The notes: generated by a model from the sequence alone, not told the origin. A DNA stretch of 64,000 nucleotides from Betaproteobacteria bacterium (GCA_013298765.1 JAAFJA010000012.1:1-64000), one strand, 5' to 3'. Positions 18,837-28,677 are shown, numbered from the stretch's first letter. Numbers and translations: made by a program.

Positions 18837-21800
18837 TTACGCCGCGCGTGCGTCGCTTGCTGCAGCAATCGTAATCACTGCCTTCGCACTATCGAAATCG
18901 GCCATTAGCGCGGCTTCCTTCTGTTTCGCAGATTTGACGTGACGCTCTTTCACATGGCCATAGCCGCGAATGTCTTCCGGAATTTGCGCAAGCTGCACCG
19001 CAATTGCGTGGTTATGCGGCGCGAGCTTTGCAATCACCTCTTCCATCAACTTGCGGTAATCAACCTTAAGCTGCTGCTCCATGCGGCGCTCTTCCGTGTT
19101 TTTGAAGATGTCGAGCGATGTTCCGCGCAATCCTTTGCGAGACGCCAAGAAACGGAAGGCCTTCATCATCCACGGGCCAAATTGCTTTTTGATGAGCTGG
19201 CCTGTTACCGGATCTTTCTTTGAGAAAAGCGGTGGTGCGAGATGGAAGTTGAGCTTGTAATCGCCATCGAATTCGCGAGCGATACGCGCCTCGAACTCTC
19301 CATTGGAATGCAGACGTGCAACCTCGTATTCGTCTTTCACAGCGAGGAGCTTGAAGTAGTAGCGAGCAACTGCTTCGGTAAGCGCAGTCTTCCCGGGAAG
19401 CTTCGCAGTCTCCGCTTGGCGAACGAACGCCACGAAATCGCTATACGTTTTCGCATAGCTCGCATCTTGATAGTCAGTCAAAAACTTCACGCGGCGCTCA
19501 ATCGTTTCATCGAGCGATTCCGAAAGCTTCAACGTGGCCGCGAGCGCTACCTTAGGCGTTGCGATTTCTTCGACACGCTTCATGTCGACTGCCGCGCGAC
19601 GGCCCCACAAAAATGCGTTCTTGTTCATTTCAATGGCTGCGCCATTGAGCTCAATCGCCCGCTGAATCGTGCTTTCGCGCAAAGGAATCAACCCGCGTTG
19701 CCATGCAAAACCCAGCACGAAAAGATTGGTGGCGATAGAGTCGCCCATCAAGCGCGTTGCGACTTTGGTGGCGTCGATGAACGACACAGCGTCCGCGCCG
19801 CAGGATTCGGCAATGGTGCGCTCCATGCTGCCCAATGGGAATTTCAAATCTGCGTTGCCGGTAAAGCTTGCGGGCATCACCACTGCAGAATTGATCACCG
19901 CTTTGGTCACGCCAACCGCCATCTTTGCGAGCGCATCTTCTGCCGTAGTAGTCAACACATCGCAACCGAGTACCAAATCTGCTTCGCCCGCAGCAACACG
20001 CGTTGCGTGCAGTTGCGCTTGTGTGGGTGCGATCCGAACGTGACTCATCACGCTGCCGTTTTTCTGCGCGAGGCCCGACATATCGAGAATCGTCAATCCC
20101 TTACCTTCAAGGAAAGCCGCCATGCCAAGCACTTGGCCCACGGTGAGAACACCTGTTCCACCGATGCCTGTTGCAAGAATGTTGTAGGGCTCGGTGATCT
20201 CTGGAATCGTGGGTTCTGGGATATCGCCGAACTCGACGGCGCCGACCTTAGCCGGTTTTTTCAGTGCGCCGCCTTCCACGGTGACAAAGCTCGGGCAGAA
20301 GCCATTGACGCACGAGAAATCTTTATTGCAGTTTGATTGATCGATAGTGCGCTTACGGCCAAATTCAGTTTCAAGCGGCATCACCGAGACGCAATTCGAT
20401 TTCACGCCGCAATCACCGCAGCCTTCACACACCGCTTCGTTGATCACCACACGCTTTTGCGGATCGGGAAACTTCCCAATCTTTCTGCGGCGACGCTTCT
20501 CCGCCGCGCACGTTTGGTCATAAACGATCACGGTGACGCCCTGCTTTTCGCGGAACTCACGCTGGATCTCATCGAGCTTGCTGCGATGGTGCACCGGCAC
20601 ACTGCTCGGCAGCGCCACACCTTGATACTTCTCCGGCTCGTCCGTGATCACGCAAATGGTCTGCACGCCCTCAGCGATCATCTGATTTACGATCGAAAGC
20701 GGCGAGAGCGGTCCGTCGTGCGGCTGCCCGCCCGTCATCGCAACCGCGTCGTTGTAGAGAATCTTGTAGGTAATGTTCACCTTCGCCGCAATCGATTGCC
20801 GCACAGCCAGAATGCCTGAGTGGTAGTACGTGCCATCACCCAAGTTGGCGAAGATGTGTTTTTCATTGGTGAACGGCGCTTGCCCGACCCACGGCACGCC
20901 CTCGCCGCCCATCTGCGTGAAGGTGCTCGCGCGATCCATCCAAACGGCCATGTAGTGGCAGCCGATCCCCGCGACTGCGCGCGAACCTTCTGGCACTTTG
21001 GTGGAAGTGTTATGCGGGCAGCCTGAGCAGAAGTAGGGAACGCGCGCAATCGGGATGTGCGTCTTTGAGAGTGCTTTTTCTTTCTCGTTGATCCACTGCA
21101 CGCGCTGCTTCACCTTATCGCTCACGTAGAACTTGGCGATGCGGTCGGCGATCACACGCGCGATCATGGCAGGCGTCAATTCGTAAGGTGCGGGGAGCAG
21201 CCAGTCGCCATGCGGACGAACCCATTCGCCTTTTGCATCAAACTTGCCGACGATACGCGGGCGAACGTCTTCCTTCCAGTTATAGAGCTGCTCTTTGAGT
21301 TGGTATTCGAGCACCTGGCGCTTCTCTTCCACCACCAGAATCTCTTCGAGCCCTTCGGCAAAGTGGCGCACGCCCTCAGGTTCAAGCGGCCATACCATGC
21401 CCACTTTGAACACGCGCAAGCCAATGGCTTTCGCGAGCTCGTCGTCAATGCCCAAATCTTCAAGCGCTTGGCGCACGTCGAGATACGCCTTACCCGCTGC
21501 CATGATGCCAAGTTTCGGACGCGGTGAATCAATCACTAACTTGTTAAGTTGATTCACACGGGCATACTCAATGGCCATGTAAATCTTGTAGTCATGCATC
21601 AGGCGCTCTTGCTCGAGCGGCGTGTGCGGCCAACGAATGTTGACACCACCTTCCGGCACTGGGAAGTCAGCGGGAATAATCGGTTTGATTCGCTCAGGAT
21701 CAATCACCACGCTCGCAGTGGATTCCACCGTGTCGGTCACCGCTTTCATGCCCACGTAGCAACCGCTGTAGCGGCTCATCGCATAGCCATGCACGCCAAG

Positions 21801-22391
21801 ATCGAGATATTCCTGCACGCCCGCCGGATAGAGCACGGGGATGACGGCGCTGATGAATTCGTGGTCAGATTGATGCGGAAGCGTTGAGGACTTCGCGCCA
21901 TGATCATCGCCCGCGATCAAGAGAACGCCACCGTGTTTAGAGGTACCCGCATGGTTCGCGTGCTTGAATACGTCGCCACAGCGATCTACACCCGGTCCCT
22001 TGCCGTACCACATGCCAAACACGCCATCGTATTTTGTGTCTGGGTAGAGCGAGCCTTGTTGGGTGCCCCACACCGCAGTAGCGGCGAGCTCCTCGTTCAC
22101 GCCCGGCACAAATTTGATGTGCGAGGCTTCGAGATGCTTCTTAGCTTTCCACGCGTTTTGATCGATCGCGCCCAGCGGCGATCCGCGATAGCCGGAGAGA
22201 AAGCCCGCGGTATTAAGGCCATTCATCTCGTCGATCTGTCGCTGAAGCATCATCAGGCGCAATAGCGCATGTGAGCCGTTCATGTAAGTGCGACCGGACT
22301 TCAAGGTCCAGCGATCATCGAGTTTCACCTCGGCGATGGCCTTCGCGATGGCGGCAGGTAGCGAGGTGGTCGCAAGCGGGGATTGGGACAT
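18837..22391 (-). CDS. fused indolepyruvate:ferredoxin oxidoreductase family protein
   Basis: 1184 residues. In Archaea this activity is split between IorA and IorB; here one chain contains everything. The N terminus has PorA-type TPP-binding domains (GYRGSPLGA, GVNEELAATAVWG). A TPP/Mg region follows (NLGDGTYYHSG, NDAVAMTGGQ). Then come Cys-rich Fe-S motifs (CEGCGDCG, CNKDFSCVNGFCPSF) and a gamma domain (TGIGGTGVLTVGQVLGMAA). The C-terminal part (about 950-1184) is the extra domain seen in proteobacterial long forms. The enzyme decarboxylates aryl-pyruvates oxidatively to aryl-acetyl-CoA, feeding aromatic amino acid or phenylacetate breakdown. It stands alone on the minus strand with a long leader. 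Confidence 0.92.
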   Translation of the reverse strand: MSQSPLATTSLPAAIAKAIAEVKLDDRWTLKSGRTYMNGSHALLRLMMLQRQIDEMNGLNTAGFLSGYRGSPLGAIDQNAWKAKKHLEASHIKFVPGVNEELAATAVWGTQQGSLYPDTKYDGVFGMWYGKGPGVDRCGDVFKHANHAGTSKHGGVLLIAGDDHGAKSSTLPHQSDHEFISAVIPVLYPAGVQEYLDLGVHGYAMSRYSGCYVGMKAVTDTVESTASVVIDPERIKPIIPADFPVPEGGVNIRWPHTPLEQERLMHDYKIYMAIEYARVNQLNKLVIDSPRPKLGIMAAGKAYLDVRQALEDLGIDDELAKAIGLRVFKVGMVWPLEPEGVRHFAEGLEEILVVEEKRQVLEYQLKEQLYNWKEDVRPRIVGKFDAKGEWVRPHGDWLLPAPYELTPAMIARVIADRIAKFYVSDKVKQRVQWINEKEKALSKTHIPIARVPYFCSGCPHNTSTKVPEGSRAVAGIGCHYMAVWMDRASTFTQMGGEGVPWVGQAPFTNEKHIFANLGDGTYYHSGILAVRQSIAAKVNITYKILYNDAVAMTGGQPHDGPLSPLSIVNQMIAEGVQTICVITDEPEKYQGVALPSSVPVHHRSKLDEIQREFREKQGVTVIVYDQTCAAEKRRRRKIGKFPDPQKRVVINEAVCEGCGDCGVKSNCVSVMPLETEFGRKRTIDQSNCNKDFSCVNGFCPSFVTVEGGALKKPAKVGAVEFGDIPEPTIPEITEPYNILATGIGGTGVLTVGQVLGMAAFLEGKGLTILDMSGLAQKNGSVMSHVRIAPTQAQLHATRVAAGEADLVLGCDVLTTTAEDALAKMAVGVTKAVINSAVVMPASFTGNADLKFPLGSMERTIAESCGADAVSFIDATKVATRLMGDSIATNLFVLGFAWQRGLIPLRESTIQRAIELNGAAIEMNKNAFLWGRRAAVDMKRVEEIATPKVALAATLKLSESLDETIERRVKFLTDYQDASYAKTYSDFVAFVRQAETAKLPGKTALTEAVARYYFKLLAVKDEYEVARLHSNGEFEARIAREFDGDYKLNFHLAPPLFSKKDPVTGQLIKKQFGPWMMKAFRFLASRKGLRGTSLDIFKNTEERRMEQQLKVDYRKLMEEVIAKLAPHNHAIAVQLAQIPEDIRGYGHVKERHVKSAKQKEAALMADFDSAKAVITIAAASDARAA

Positions 22392-23022
22392 AGCTATGAC
22401 ACTCCTTGTGGGCGAATCTTATGCCGCTAGCAGGATCGCTGCACTGCGGGTTTTCGTCGTGCCTAGCCAGCGCAGTAGGGCGAAGCTCAGGCGAATCGAT
22501 AGGTCAAGGTGATTGACCTATTTGAAGAAACGAAATGTATCTGCTTTTTCGGTGGTTGCCTAGATCGTCCGTCACACCAAACTGACGGCGTGGCTCGCGT
22601 ACGCGCAGCATGCGGGCTCGCACCGCGCAGCGATGCAGACTTACGAATGATGTCTTTTTCTAGTCACATTTTGCCGTCTACTCCAACATCTATAGGGGCA
22701 ATAGCAGTTTTTAGTTTATTTTCGTGAACTGTATTTCTCGTCTATATCCCCAATTTAACATAGGCTATGAATGCTTTTCTGTATGGCATTCGAGCTCTTC
22801 AAAGTGCGCTGATCGGCGCACCACGGACACCCTGCACAAGCCAAGCCTCACCCGTGCGCTGCATCGTTGGTCGCGCGCGCGGCGAGCATTCTCCCCACGG
22901 TCCCGAGATGCTTCGGCTTAAACTCAAAAGAGATCGAGGAGTGTCAATGTGAGTTACCGATCAAGTCCTAGTGTTCCATTGTCCGTTTCGCGCGAGAACA
23001 AGCTTGTTCCAGGTGATTTCAC
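22392..23022. other. long intergenic region with an inverted repeat
   Basis: 631 bases between divergent genes. No supportable coding frame. At 22499-22521 a perfect 9-bp inverted repeat (ATAGGTCAA-5-TTGACCTAT) sits about 110 bases upstream of the oxidoreductase start and could be an operator. The stretch 22650-22780 is A+T-rich and may hold promoters for either gene. A clear AGGTGA precedes the TTG start of the LysR gene at the right end. Confidence 0.5.
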
Positions 23023-24000
23023 TTGAGTTCGTTGCTAGCTGTCACGCATTTTTTGCGAACCGTTCGCGCCGGAAGCTTTGCGGCTGCGGCGCGCGAATTA
23101 CACGTGAGCGCGGTGGCGGTTGGCAAGAACGTATCAGCGCTTGAGCGCGATCTGGGTGTTCGCCTGCTTAACCGAACCACGCGCGCGCTGAGCCTTACCG
23201 AGGAAGGGCGTTTATTTTTTGAGCGCTGCGATAAGCCGCTGCAATCGATCGAGCAAGCGCTGATCGGCGCTAAGCAAGCGAGCGATTCGCCCTCGGGGCT
23301 GCTGCGCGTAAGCTGCCTATCCCCCATCGCGCGCGGTTTCGTAATTCCGCTACTGCGGAACTTTCGCGTGTTGCACCCGCATGTTGAAATCGATTTGCGA
23401 CTCGACGATGAGGTGGTTGACATGGTCGCCGACGGCATCGACGTCGGAATCCGCGTTGGCAACATTCAAGACCCTGCAATCGTTGCGAGACGCGTAGCAG
23501 ATCTCCCCTTTGTGGTCTGCGCATCACCGAGCTACCTTGCGCTGCAAGGCGTTCCAAAAACGATTGACGATTTATCACGCCACAACTGTTTGAGATTAGG
23601 CCGCGCTCACCCCAGTGGCGGTGGCGGCAACGCGCCGTCAAAAGCAACTTCAGCAGGGATCAACTGGCGTTTAGGCGCGAAGCGCGAGGCGGTGACGCCC
23701 CCGGTGAACGGCAGCCTGATCGCCAGCGATTTCAACGCACTCGAACAGGCCGCGATTAGCGGGCTCGGCTTGTTTCACGCGCCCTTGCCGCTCGTGATGC
23801 CACACTTTCGCTCCGGCGCGCTGCGCCCTGTTCTTCCGAGCGCGCTGTCAAACGTATTGAGCCTCTACATTCACTATCGAAGCCGTCGAAATCAGCCAGC
23901 GCGAATGAAAATCTTCGTCGATTTCATGCTCGAACATCTTCGCGAAAATCCCGATCTCGCAACGAAACCAGAAACGCTCTGCGCGCCGTTCTGGGCTTAA
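23023..24000 (+). CDS. LysR-family transcriptional regulator
   Basis: A 325-residue LysR regulator with an N-terminal winged HTH (FLRTVRAGSFAAAARELHVSAVAVGKNVSALERDLGVRLLNRTTRALSLTEEG) and a periplasmic-binding-protein-like effector domain with the typical GIDVGIRVG block. A Ser/Gly insertion near 195-210 replaces the usual linker. It starts at a TTG with AGGTGA six bases upstream; no ATG is available near the HTH. It is divergent from the indolepyruvate oxidoreductase gene and convergent with the hydrolase lipoprotein gene. Regulation of the former is plausible but the 631-base gap makes it uncertain. Confidence 0.9.
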   Translation: MSSLLAVTHFLRTVRAGSFAAAARELHVSAVAVGKNVSALERDLGVRLLNRTTRALSLTEEGRLFFERCDKPLQSIEQALIGAKQASDSPSGLLRVSCLSPIARGFVIPLLRNFRVLHPHVEIDLRLDDEVVDMVADGIDVGIRVGNIQDPAIVARRVADLPFVVCASPSYLALQGVPKTIDDLSRHNCLRLGRAHPSGGGGNAPSKATSAGINWRLGAKREAVTPPVNGSLIASDFNALEQAAISGLGLFHAPLPLVMPHFRSGALRPVLPSALSNVLSLYIHYRSRRNQPARMKIFVDFMLEHLRENPDLATKPETLCAPFWA

Positions 24001-24035
24001 CCGAGCCGCCCGCGAACGTTCAGACACGCGAGGGC

Positions 24036-25064
24036 CTACGATTCACATGCGCCAGACGCCCGATGCGGCGACTGCAGCGCACGCACAACTGCATCCGGTC
24101 GATCCAGTTGCACATAGTGCCCCGCCTTGGCGAGCAATTGAATGCAGCGCGTACCAAACTGACTAGCGAAGCTTTTCGCAACGCCCGGATTCAAAAACGG
24201 ATCGTCAGCGCCGAACACAATCCTGACCGGCTTCGCGAATTTCTTCATGCGCTCAACCTCGTTCGCGCGGGCTGCGATCTCGGGCCAAAGCGCGGAAACG
24301 GAGCTGAAAAACGCGGGGCGCATTTCGGCGGCGCTATGCACAAAAATCGGGATGAATTGCTGCCGTGCGGCGTCGGTTGACATGAATTCGCTCAACTGGT
24401 TCGCAACCCCGGCCTTAAATCGCGACGGAGCCTTCGTCGCGCCCCAGCGCGCAATATCTCGCAACACGCCAGGTTTCGAATAAAACTCAATGGCACCAGG
24501 GGCAACAAGCGTTGGCATCTCGTTGTAATAGCTATTGAGCAAAACGAGCTCTGCGGTTTTGGATTCGTTATCGAGCGCCCAATCGATGCCCACTTGCCCG
24601 GAAAGATCATGCACGACGATGACCGCTGACTGAATATCAAACGCAGCAATCACCGCGTCTAAATCCGCGCGTTGACTGCTCACCTTGTAATCGTGAGCGA
24701 GTGGCTTCTCTGAAACGCCCCAGCCGAGGAAATCGAACGAAATCACATGATGCGTTTTGGCGAGCAGTGGAATCAGTAAGTCGTAAAGGCGCTGATTGTC
24801 TGGGAAGCCATGCATCAATACGTACGTTGCACCTTTGCCCTTCAATGGCGCACTGAACTCACGCGCATTGATCACGTGCCCATCGGCGCGTTTGATCGTA
24901 TGCACGCGATGCGGATTGGTCGCATTAAATGCAGCGACGTGCCGATCGTACACGGCCTGCGTATCGGCGAGCTCGGGAACATCAGGGAGCGAAGCGCATG
25001 CCGAAAGCAATGCGGTGGCCAGCAACACGAGCCATGATGCACGGAGCGAAGTGGGTATTTTCAT
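24036..25064 (-). CDS. lipoprotein alpha/beta hydrolase, dehalogenase/epoxide-hydrolase-like
   Basis: A 342-residue alpha/beta-hydrolase with a lipoprotein signal (LLATALLSAC, lipobox Cys at about residue 23). It is therefore expected to be anchored in the envelope. HGFPDNQRLYD is the oxyanion motif and DFLGWGVSEKP precedes the nucleophile. The nucleophile elbow reads VHDLSGQVG, with Asp (D153) rather than Ser. This is the arrangement of haloalkane dehalogenases and epoxide hydrolases. The acid is probably in GADDPF and the base in AGHYVQLDRP. The substrate is unknown. A lipid-anchored member is unusual, since most homologues are cytoplasmic or soluble. Confidence 0.86.
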   Translation of the reverse strand: MKIPTSLRASWLVLLATALLSACASLPDVPELADTQAVYDRHVAAFNATNPHRVHTIKRADGHVINAREFSAPLKGKGATYVLMHGFPDNQRLYDLLIPLLAKTHHVISFDFLGWGVSEKPLAHDYKVSSQRADLDAVIAAFDIQSAVIVVHDLSGQVGIDWALDNESKTAELVLLNSYYNEMPTLVAPGAIEFYSKPGVLRDIARWGATKAPSRFKAGVANQLSEFMSTDAARQQFIPIFVHSAAEMRPAFFSSVSALWPEIAARANEVERMKKFAKPVRIVFGADDPFLNPGVAKSFASQFGTRCIQLLAKAGHYVQLDRPDAVVRALQSPHRASGACES

Positions 25065-25316
25065 AACAGCCTTTTGTATTCGAGGAGGAGCAGGGCGTCA
25101 TCACCTCGCTTCACAGCAGGCGCAGACAGACATGATGCTAGGCGCGGCATAGCGTGCGAACAACGTGGCTAGCGGTTTGTGATTTACAAACCTAGAGTTT
25201 GGAATGGGCTCGGTTCGTTTTGCTCGCGCTTTGCCTGTTGAAGCGGCGCGGGCACTAGCACCAGACAGAGAGATCGCTCACAATCGCAGCTCTGTTCCGC
25301 TTGAACCTCGTTTTCA

Positions 25317-25751
25317 ATGTCAAACCTTCGCGCCCAATTTAGTTTCTTTCACCGCCTTCGCGTCCGCTGGGCGGAAGTCGATCTGCAGCGTGTTGTCTTT
25401 AACGGCAACTATTTACTTTACTTCGACGTAGCATTCACCGAATATTGGCGCGCCACCGGCTTGCCTGATCCGATCGCGCAGCAGAAAGAAGGTCGAGAAC
25501 TATTTGTGCGCAAAGCTGAGCTCGAATACTTGGGCAGCGCCACGTTTGACGACGAGCTCGATATCGGCGTACGCTGCGAAAAAATCGGGCGCAGCAGCTT
25601 AACGATGAACCTCGCGATCTTTCGCGACGACTCATGTTTGATCACCGGAACATTGACTTACGTTTACGCGGATGCGCACGCGAAGCAGTCGGTCGAAATC
25701 CCGGCGGCTTGGCGTCAGCGAATTGAAGCGATATTGCACGCAGCGCAATGA
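25317..25751 (+). CDS. hotdog-fold acyl-CoA thioesterase (YbgC/4HBT type)
   Basis: A 144-residue single hotdog domain. The N-terminal helix-entry motif RVRWAEVDLQRVVFNGNYLLYFD matches the 4HBT/YbgC pattern. However, the usual catalytic Asp position (VRWxDxD) has Glu then Asp (WAEVD), and the normally conserved G before V is replaced. FVRKAELEYLGSATFDDELDI and GTLTYVYADAHAKQSVEIP finish the fold. It should hydrolyse an acyl- or aryl-CoA thioester. A decayed fragment of a close relative lies at 27066-27199, after the first DUF4394 gene. That shows this gene, or its block, was once duplicated. Confidence 0.9.
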   Translation: MSNLRAQFSFFHRLRVRWAEVDLQRVVFNGNYLLYFDVAFTEYWRATGLPDPIAQQKEGRELFVRKAELEYLGSATFDDELDIGVRCEKIGRSSLTMNLAIFRDDSCLITGTLTYVYADAHAKQSVEIPAAWRQRIEAILHAAQ

Positions 25752-25875
25752 AATTGGACCCGCTTATCCGTCTGATCTGCATAATGGTGCCGATTGCGTC
25801 GCAAAGCACTTGGACCCAGTTTTGTCATAGTCGGTTTCATTGACGCAACCCGCCTACATCTAACCAAAAGCCTTT

Positions 25876-27039
25876 ATGAATTTACGCGCTTACACCCGAT
25901 TTACCCGGACGATCATTCGGAGCGCTGGTGGGCGTTTCGGATTGCTTTTGATGCAGCTCGTCGTCGCAGCGCTTTTCGCGTCAACCCCATCCCACGCGAC
26001 ATTAATTTACGCGCTGCGCAGCGATACTTGCTGTCTGCAATCGATTGTGTCCTTCCTAGCAAGCGCGCCCAACGTCCTTCAATCCGAACAAACGATCAAA
26101 GGAACCCTTTCAAGCGAAACGCTTGTTGGGCTAGCGTTTGATCCCGATAGCGGAGTGCACTATTCAATCGCAATGCGAAACGACGGCAGCAGCCGACTTG
26201 TGAGCGCGAATCCAAACAACGGCGCAGTCGCACCAATCGGCAGCCTCGAGTTTCCAGCTGCCGTGAATTTCGGTGACAACATTGCTGTGTTCCCTACAAA
26301 TACAGGCCGCATCCGCATGCTTACCGACATCCGCCTAGGAAACGTTGTTACTGGGCAGATGAATCTCTTGACTAACCGGAATACAGGTTTAGCGAGCCGA
26401 GCCGTGAACGACCTCGCCTACGTTTCAGGCGATCTGTTCTTTGGTGAAGTGCCCCACATCAAGGCCCATGCTTTCACCAACCCGCACGGTGACGCGCTCG
26501 TTTCAACGCTTTACGGAATTGATACCGAACGCGACACGCTGGTCCGGATTGGTGATGTCAGTCAAAGCAGCGAAGGAAGCATTAACGGCGGCGGCCTAAC
26601 CACCATCGGCGCCCTCGGCGTCAACGTTCGTTTCCCATCTATGGCGATCGTGCCGCGCAGCAATACTGCCTACATGATCGACCGCAACAGCGACGTCAAC
26701 ATTTCAGGCTCAATCACCACGCTCTACCGTATCAATCTGAGCTCCGGCGCAGCTAGCGTCGTTGGAACGATCGGGCCAAGCGCATCAAATTCGTTCATTA
26801 CCGCAATCGCCATTCGTGACGACAGCAAATGCTTCGATCTCGATGGCAACGGTCGCGTTGAAGCCACGTCTGACGGATTGATGCTGTTGCGTGCACTACT
26901 CGGTTTTAGTGGTGCCAGCGTACCTGCGAATGCGATTCCGCCCGCACCATATCCCATCGACGCAATACCACTTCGCACCACTTGGCCCGCAATACGCGCG
27001 CATCTCAACACAAACTGCGGCATGGAATTCGCGCCATAG
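25876..27039 (+). CDS. exported DUF4394 protein with dockerin-like C-terminal tail, paralogue 1
   Basis: 387 residues. A signal peptide (LLMQLVVAALFASTPSHA) precedes a beta-propeller-like DUF4394 region (residues ~45-310) with recurring TLYGIDTERDTLVRIGD and TTLYRINLSSGAASVVGTIG strands. The C-terminal ~70 residues form a separate module: CFDLDGNGRVEATSDGLM, a calcium-loop-like Asp/Asn/Gly pattern, then LLRALLGFSG and TTWPAIRAHLNTNCGM. The same tail ends the next two proteins. The tail recalls a single dockerin EF-hand loop with one extra residue; whether it binds calcium or anchors the protein is inference. It shares the least identity with the other two copies and includes a CC pair near residue 48. 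Confidence 0.85.
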   Translation: MNLRAYTRFTRTIIRSAGGRFGLLLMQLVVAALFASTPSHATLIYALRSDTCCLQSIVSFLASAPNVLQSEQTIKGTLSSETLVGLAFDPDSGVHYSIAMRNDGSSRLVSANPNNGAVAPIGSLEFPAAVNFGDNIAVFPTNTGRIRMLTDIRLGNVVTGQMNLLTNRNTGLASRAVNDLAYVSGDLFFGEVPHIKAHAFTNPHGDALVSTLYGIDTERDTLVRIGDVSQSSEGSINGGGLTTIGALGVNVRFPSMAIVPRSNTAYMIDRNSDVNISGSITTLYRINLSSGAASVVGTIGPSASNSFITAIAIRDDSKCFDLDGNGRVEATSDGLMLLRALLGFSGASVPANAIPPAPYPIDAIPLRTTWPAIRAHLNTNCGMEFAP

Positions 27040-27065
27040 CGATAAACACGGGTCAGGGCCGCAGA

Positions 27066-27199
27066 AAGATGTCGATAGGGTGTTTAACGATAAGCTCGCG
27101 ATTTTTCGTGGCGAAGAAGTGTTAATCCTGGGCTCTCTCGTCTACGTGTATGCCGATGCGCACGAGAAAAAGTCGGTTGAAATTCCTGAGTTCTGGTGA
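27066..27199 (+). pseudogene. decayed thioesterase fragment
   Basis: The frame ending at 27199 reads LAIFRGEEVLILGSLVYVYADAHEKK and then SVEIPEFW. It aligns with the C-terminal part of the intact thioesterase at 25317-25751 (LAIFRDDSCLITGTLTYVYADAHAKQ, SVEIPAAW). The preceding DVDRVFND resembles the N-terminal VDLQRVVFNGN motif. An internal deletion therefore probably joined both ends of the gene. There is no start signal and the core of the fold is missing. The rest of the interval 27040-27516 holds no gene. Confidence 0.8.
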
Positions 27200-27516
27200 A
27201 GCCAAATTCGCTAACTCCGACCTTTGGCGCGCAATTCGCTTGCTCAACTGAACGCGTCAGGACAAAAGTTTGTAGATCGGTGCTCAAAAAAGTGGCACTA
27301 TCGGCCCTGTCAGTGATGAACCCATAGCGCGGCCCGTGCGACTCAAGACCGACAGTGGCAAAGCCTGTGTTCACATTGTTTCCGTCGATGTGCGTTGACG
27401 GCGCTTCTGTAACGAACGCACGTTAGTGTGGCGTCATTCCGGACAACTGATGCCCAATTAACGGAAGCGGCTAATTCACATAGGCTAAACGTCTATTTTT
27501 ATGGAAAAAGCTTTTT

Positions 27517-28608
27517 ATGAAAACGCGCGTTAAGCCCATTATTTTTAAGGCAATCAACTTATTTTTCGTGTCGCTACTTGCATGCGCGATGGTGAGTTCG
27601 TCGCTCAATGCCGCCCCGTTGCTTTACGCAAACGTCGGCGGCCAATTCGTCGCGTTTCGCGCCGACGCGCCAGGAACTTACACGCGAACATTCAGCGCCG
27701 TGGGTACCTCAGCGGAGTTGCGCGCGATGGACTTCCGATTGACCACGGGCGAGCTCTTTGCGCTCCTCTCGAATGGGTCGAGTAGCGGTAGCGATTTCTA
27801 CGTGGTTCGGCGCATCAATCTGGCCACTGGCTATGTGTCGGAGCTCGGCACGGTAGGCCCTTCTGGCGTCCCAACAGGGTCGCGGTTTGGCATGGCTTTC
27901 GACCCCTATCTCAACCAGATCAGGGTCGTCACCAGCGCGGGCGGGCATTTCCCACTCAATCCCGAAACCGGTGGATCGCTCGGGTTCAATGCGGCGCTTC
28001 AATATGTTGCAGGCGACTCGGGCGCCCTCATAACGCCGGTGGTCGAACACATTGCTTTCAAGAACGCCGTAGCCAATCCCACAGACACAACGCTCTACGG
28101 AATAGATACGTCGCGAAACGTATTGGTGCGCATCGGCCCCGCAGATGTTGCCGGCAGCTCCACATCCTCAAATCTCACTACGATCAGCTCGGTCTCCCTA
28201 GGACTCAATCCGGAAAACGCAGGTGGATTTGTGATTGATCCCGGAACTGACGTCGGATACTTTGCGACCAACGCGTTAGTCTCTTCGGTGTTTGTACCCA
28301 GGCTCTACAGCATCAACCTTGTCACCGGCACCGCAACATTCATCGGCGAAATCGGCTCGGGTAGCGGCAGCCGCCTCGTGCGCGGTCTCGCGCTCGCGCC
28401 CGAAGTCAATCCGTGCCTCGATATCGACGGCGACGGCGTGTTGAACGCGAATCGCGATGGCTTGATGTACACCCGAATCTTGCTCGGCCTCACTGGCACG
28501 GCGGTAACCGCAAATGCAATTTCAACCATCAATCCGCCGCCACGTAGAACGTGGGACGCGATCCGCTTGCACTTGATCAACGACTGCGGCATGTCTTCCC
28601 TGCTCTAG
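27517..28608 (+). CDS. exported DUF4394 protein with dockerin-like C-terminal tail, paralogue 2
   Basis: 363 residues with a signal peptide (FFVSLLACAMVSSSLNA). The DUF4394 region has LLYANVGGQFVAFRADAPGT, MDFRLTTGELFALLS, GMAFDPYLNQIRVVTSAGGHF and TTLYGIDTSRNVLVRIG. The tail is CLDIDGDGVLNANRDGLM, then YTRILLGLTGTAV and RTWDAIRLHLINDCGM. Loop residues Asp1, Asp3, Asp5, Gly6 are all kept and an Asp lies at position 13. It lies 69 bases before the third paralogue, so the two may be transcribed together. Function unknown; a secreted or surface calcium-dependent protein is the best guess. Confidence 0.86.
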   Translation: MKTRVKPIIFKAINLFFVSLLACAMVSSSLNAAPLLYANVGGQFVAFRADAPGTYTRTFSAVGTSAELRAMDFRLTTGELFALLSNGSSSGSDFYVVRRINLATGYVSELGTVGPSGVPTGSRFGMAFDPYLNQIRVVTSAGGHFPLNPETGGSLGFNAALQYVAGDSGALITPVVEHIAFKNAVANPTDTTLYGIDTSRNVLVRIGPADVAGSSTSSNLTTISSVSLGLNPENAGGFVIDPGTDVGYFATNALVSSVFVPRLYSINLVTGTATFIGEIGSGSGSRLVRGLALAPEVNPCLDIDGDGVLNANRDGLMYTRILLGLTGTAVTANAISTINPPPRRTWDAIRLHLINDCGMSSLL

Positions 28609-28677
28609 CGTTGCCGTCGCGTCCGCTGAGCGAGAGTCGTCGCGCTTCTACTGGATCATTAGAACGAGATCTCGCCT

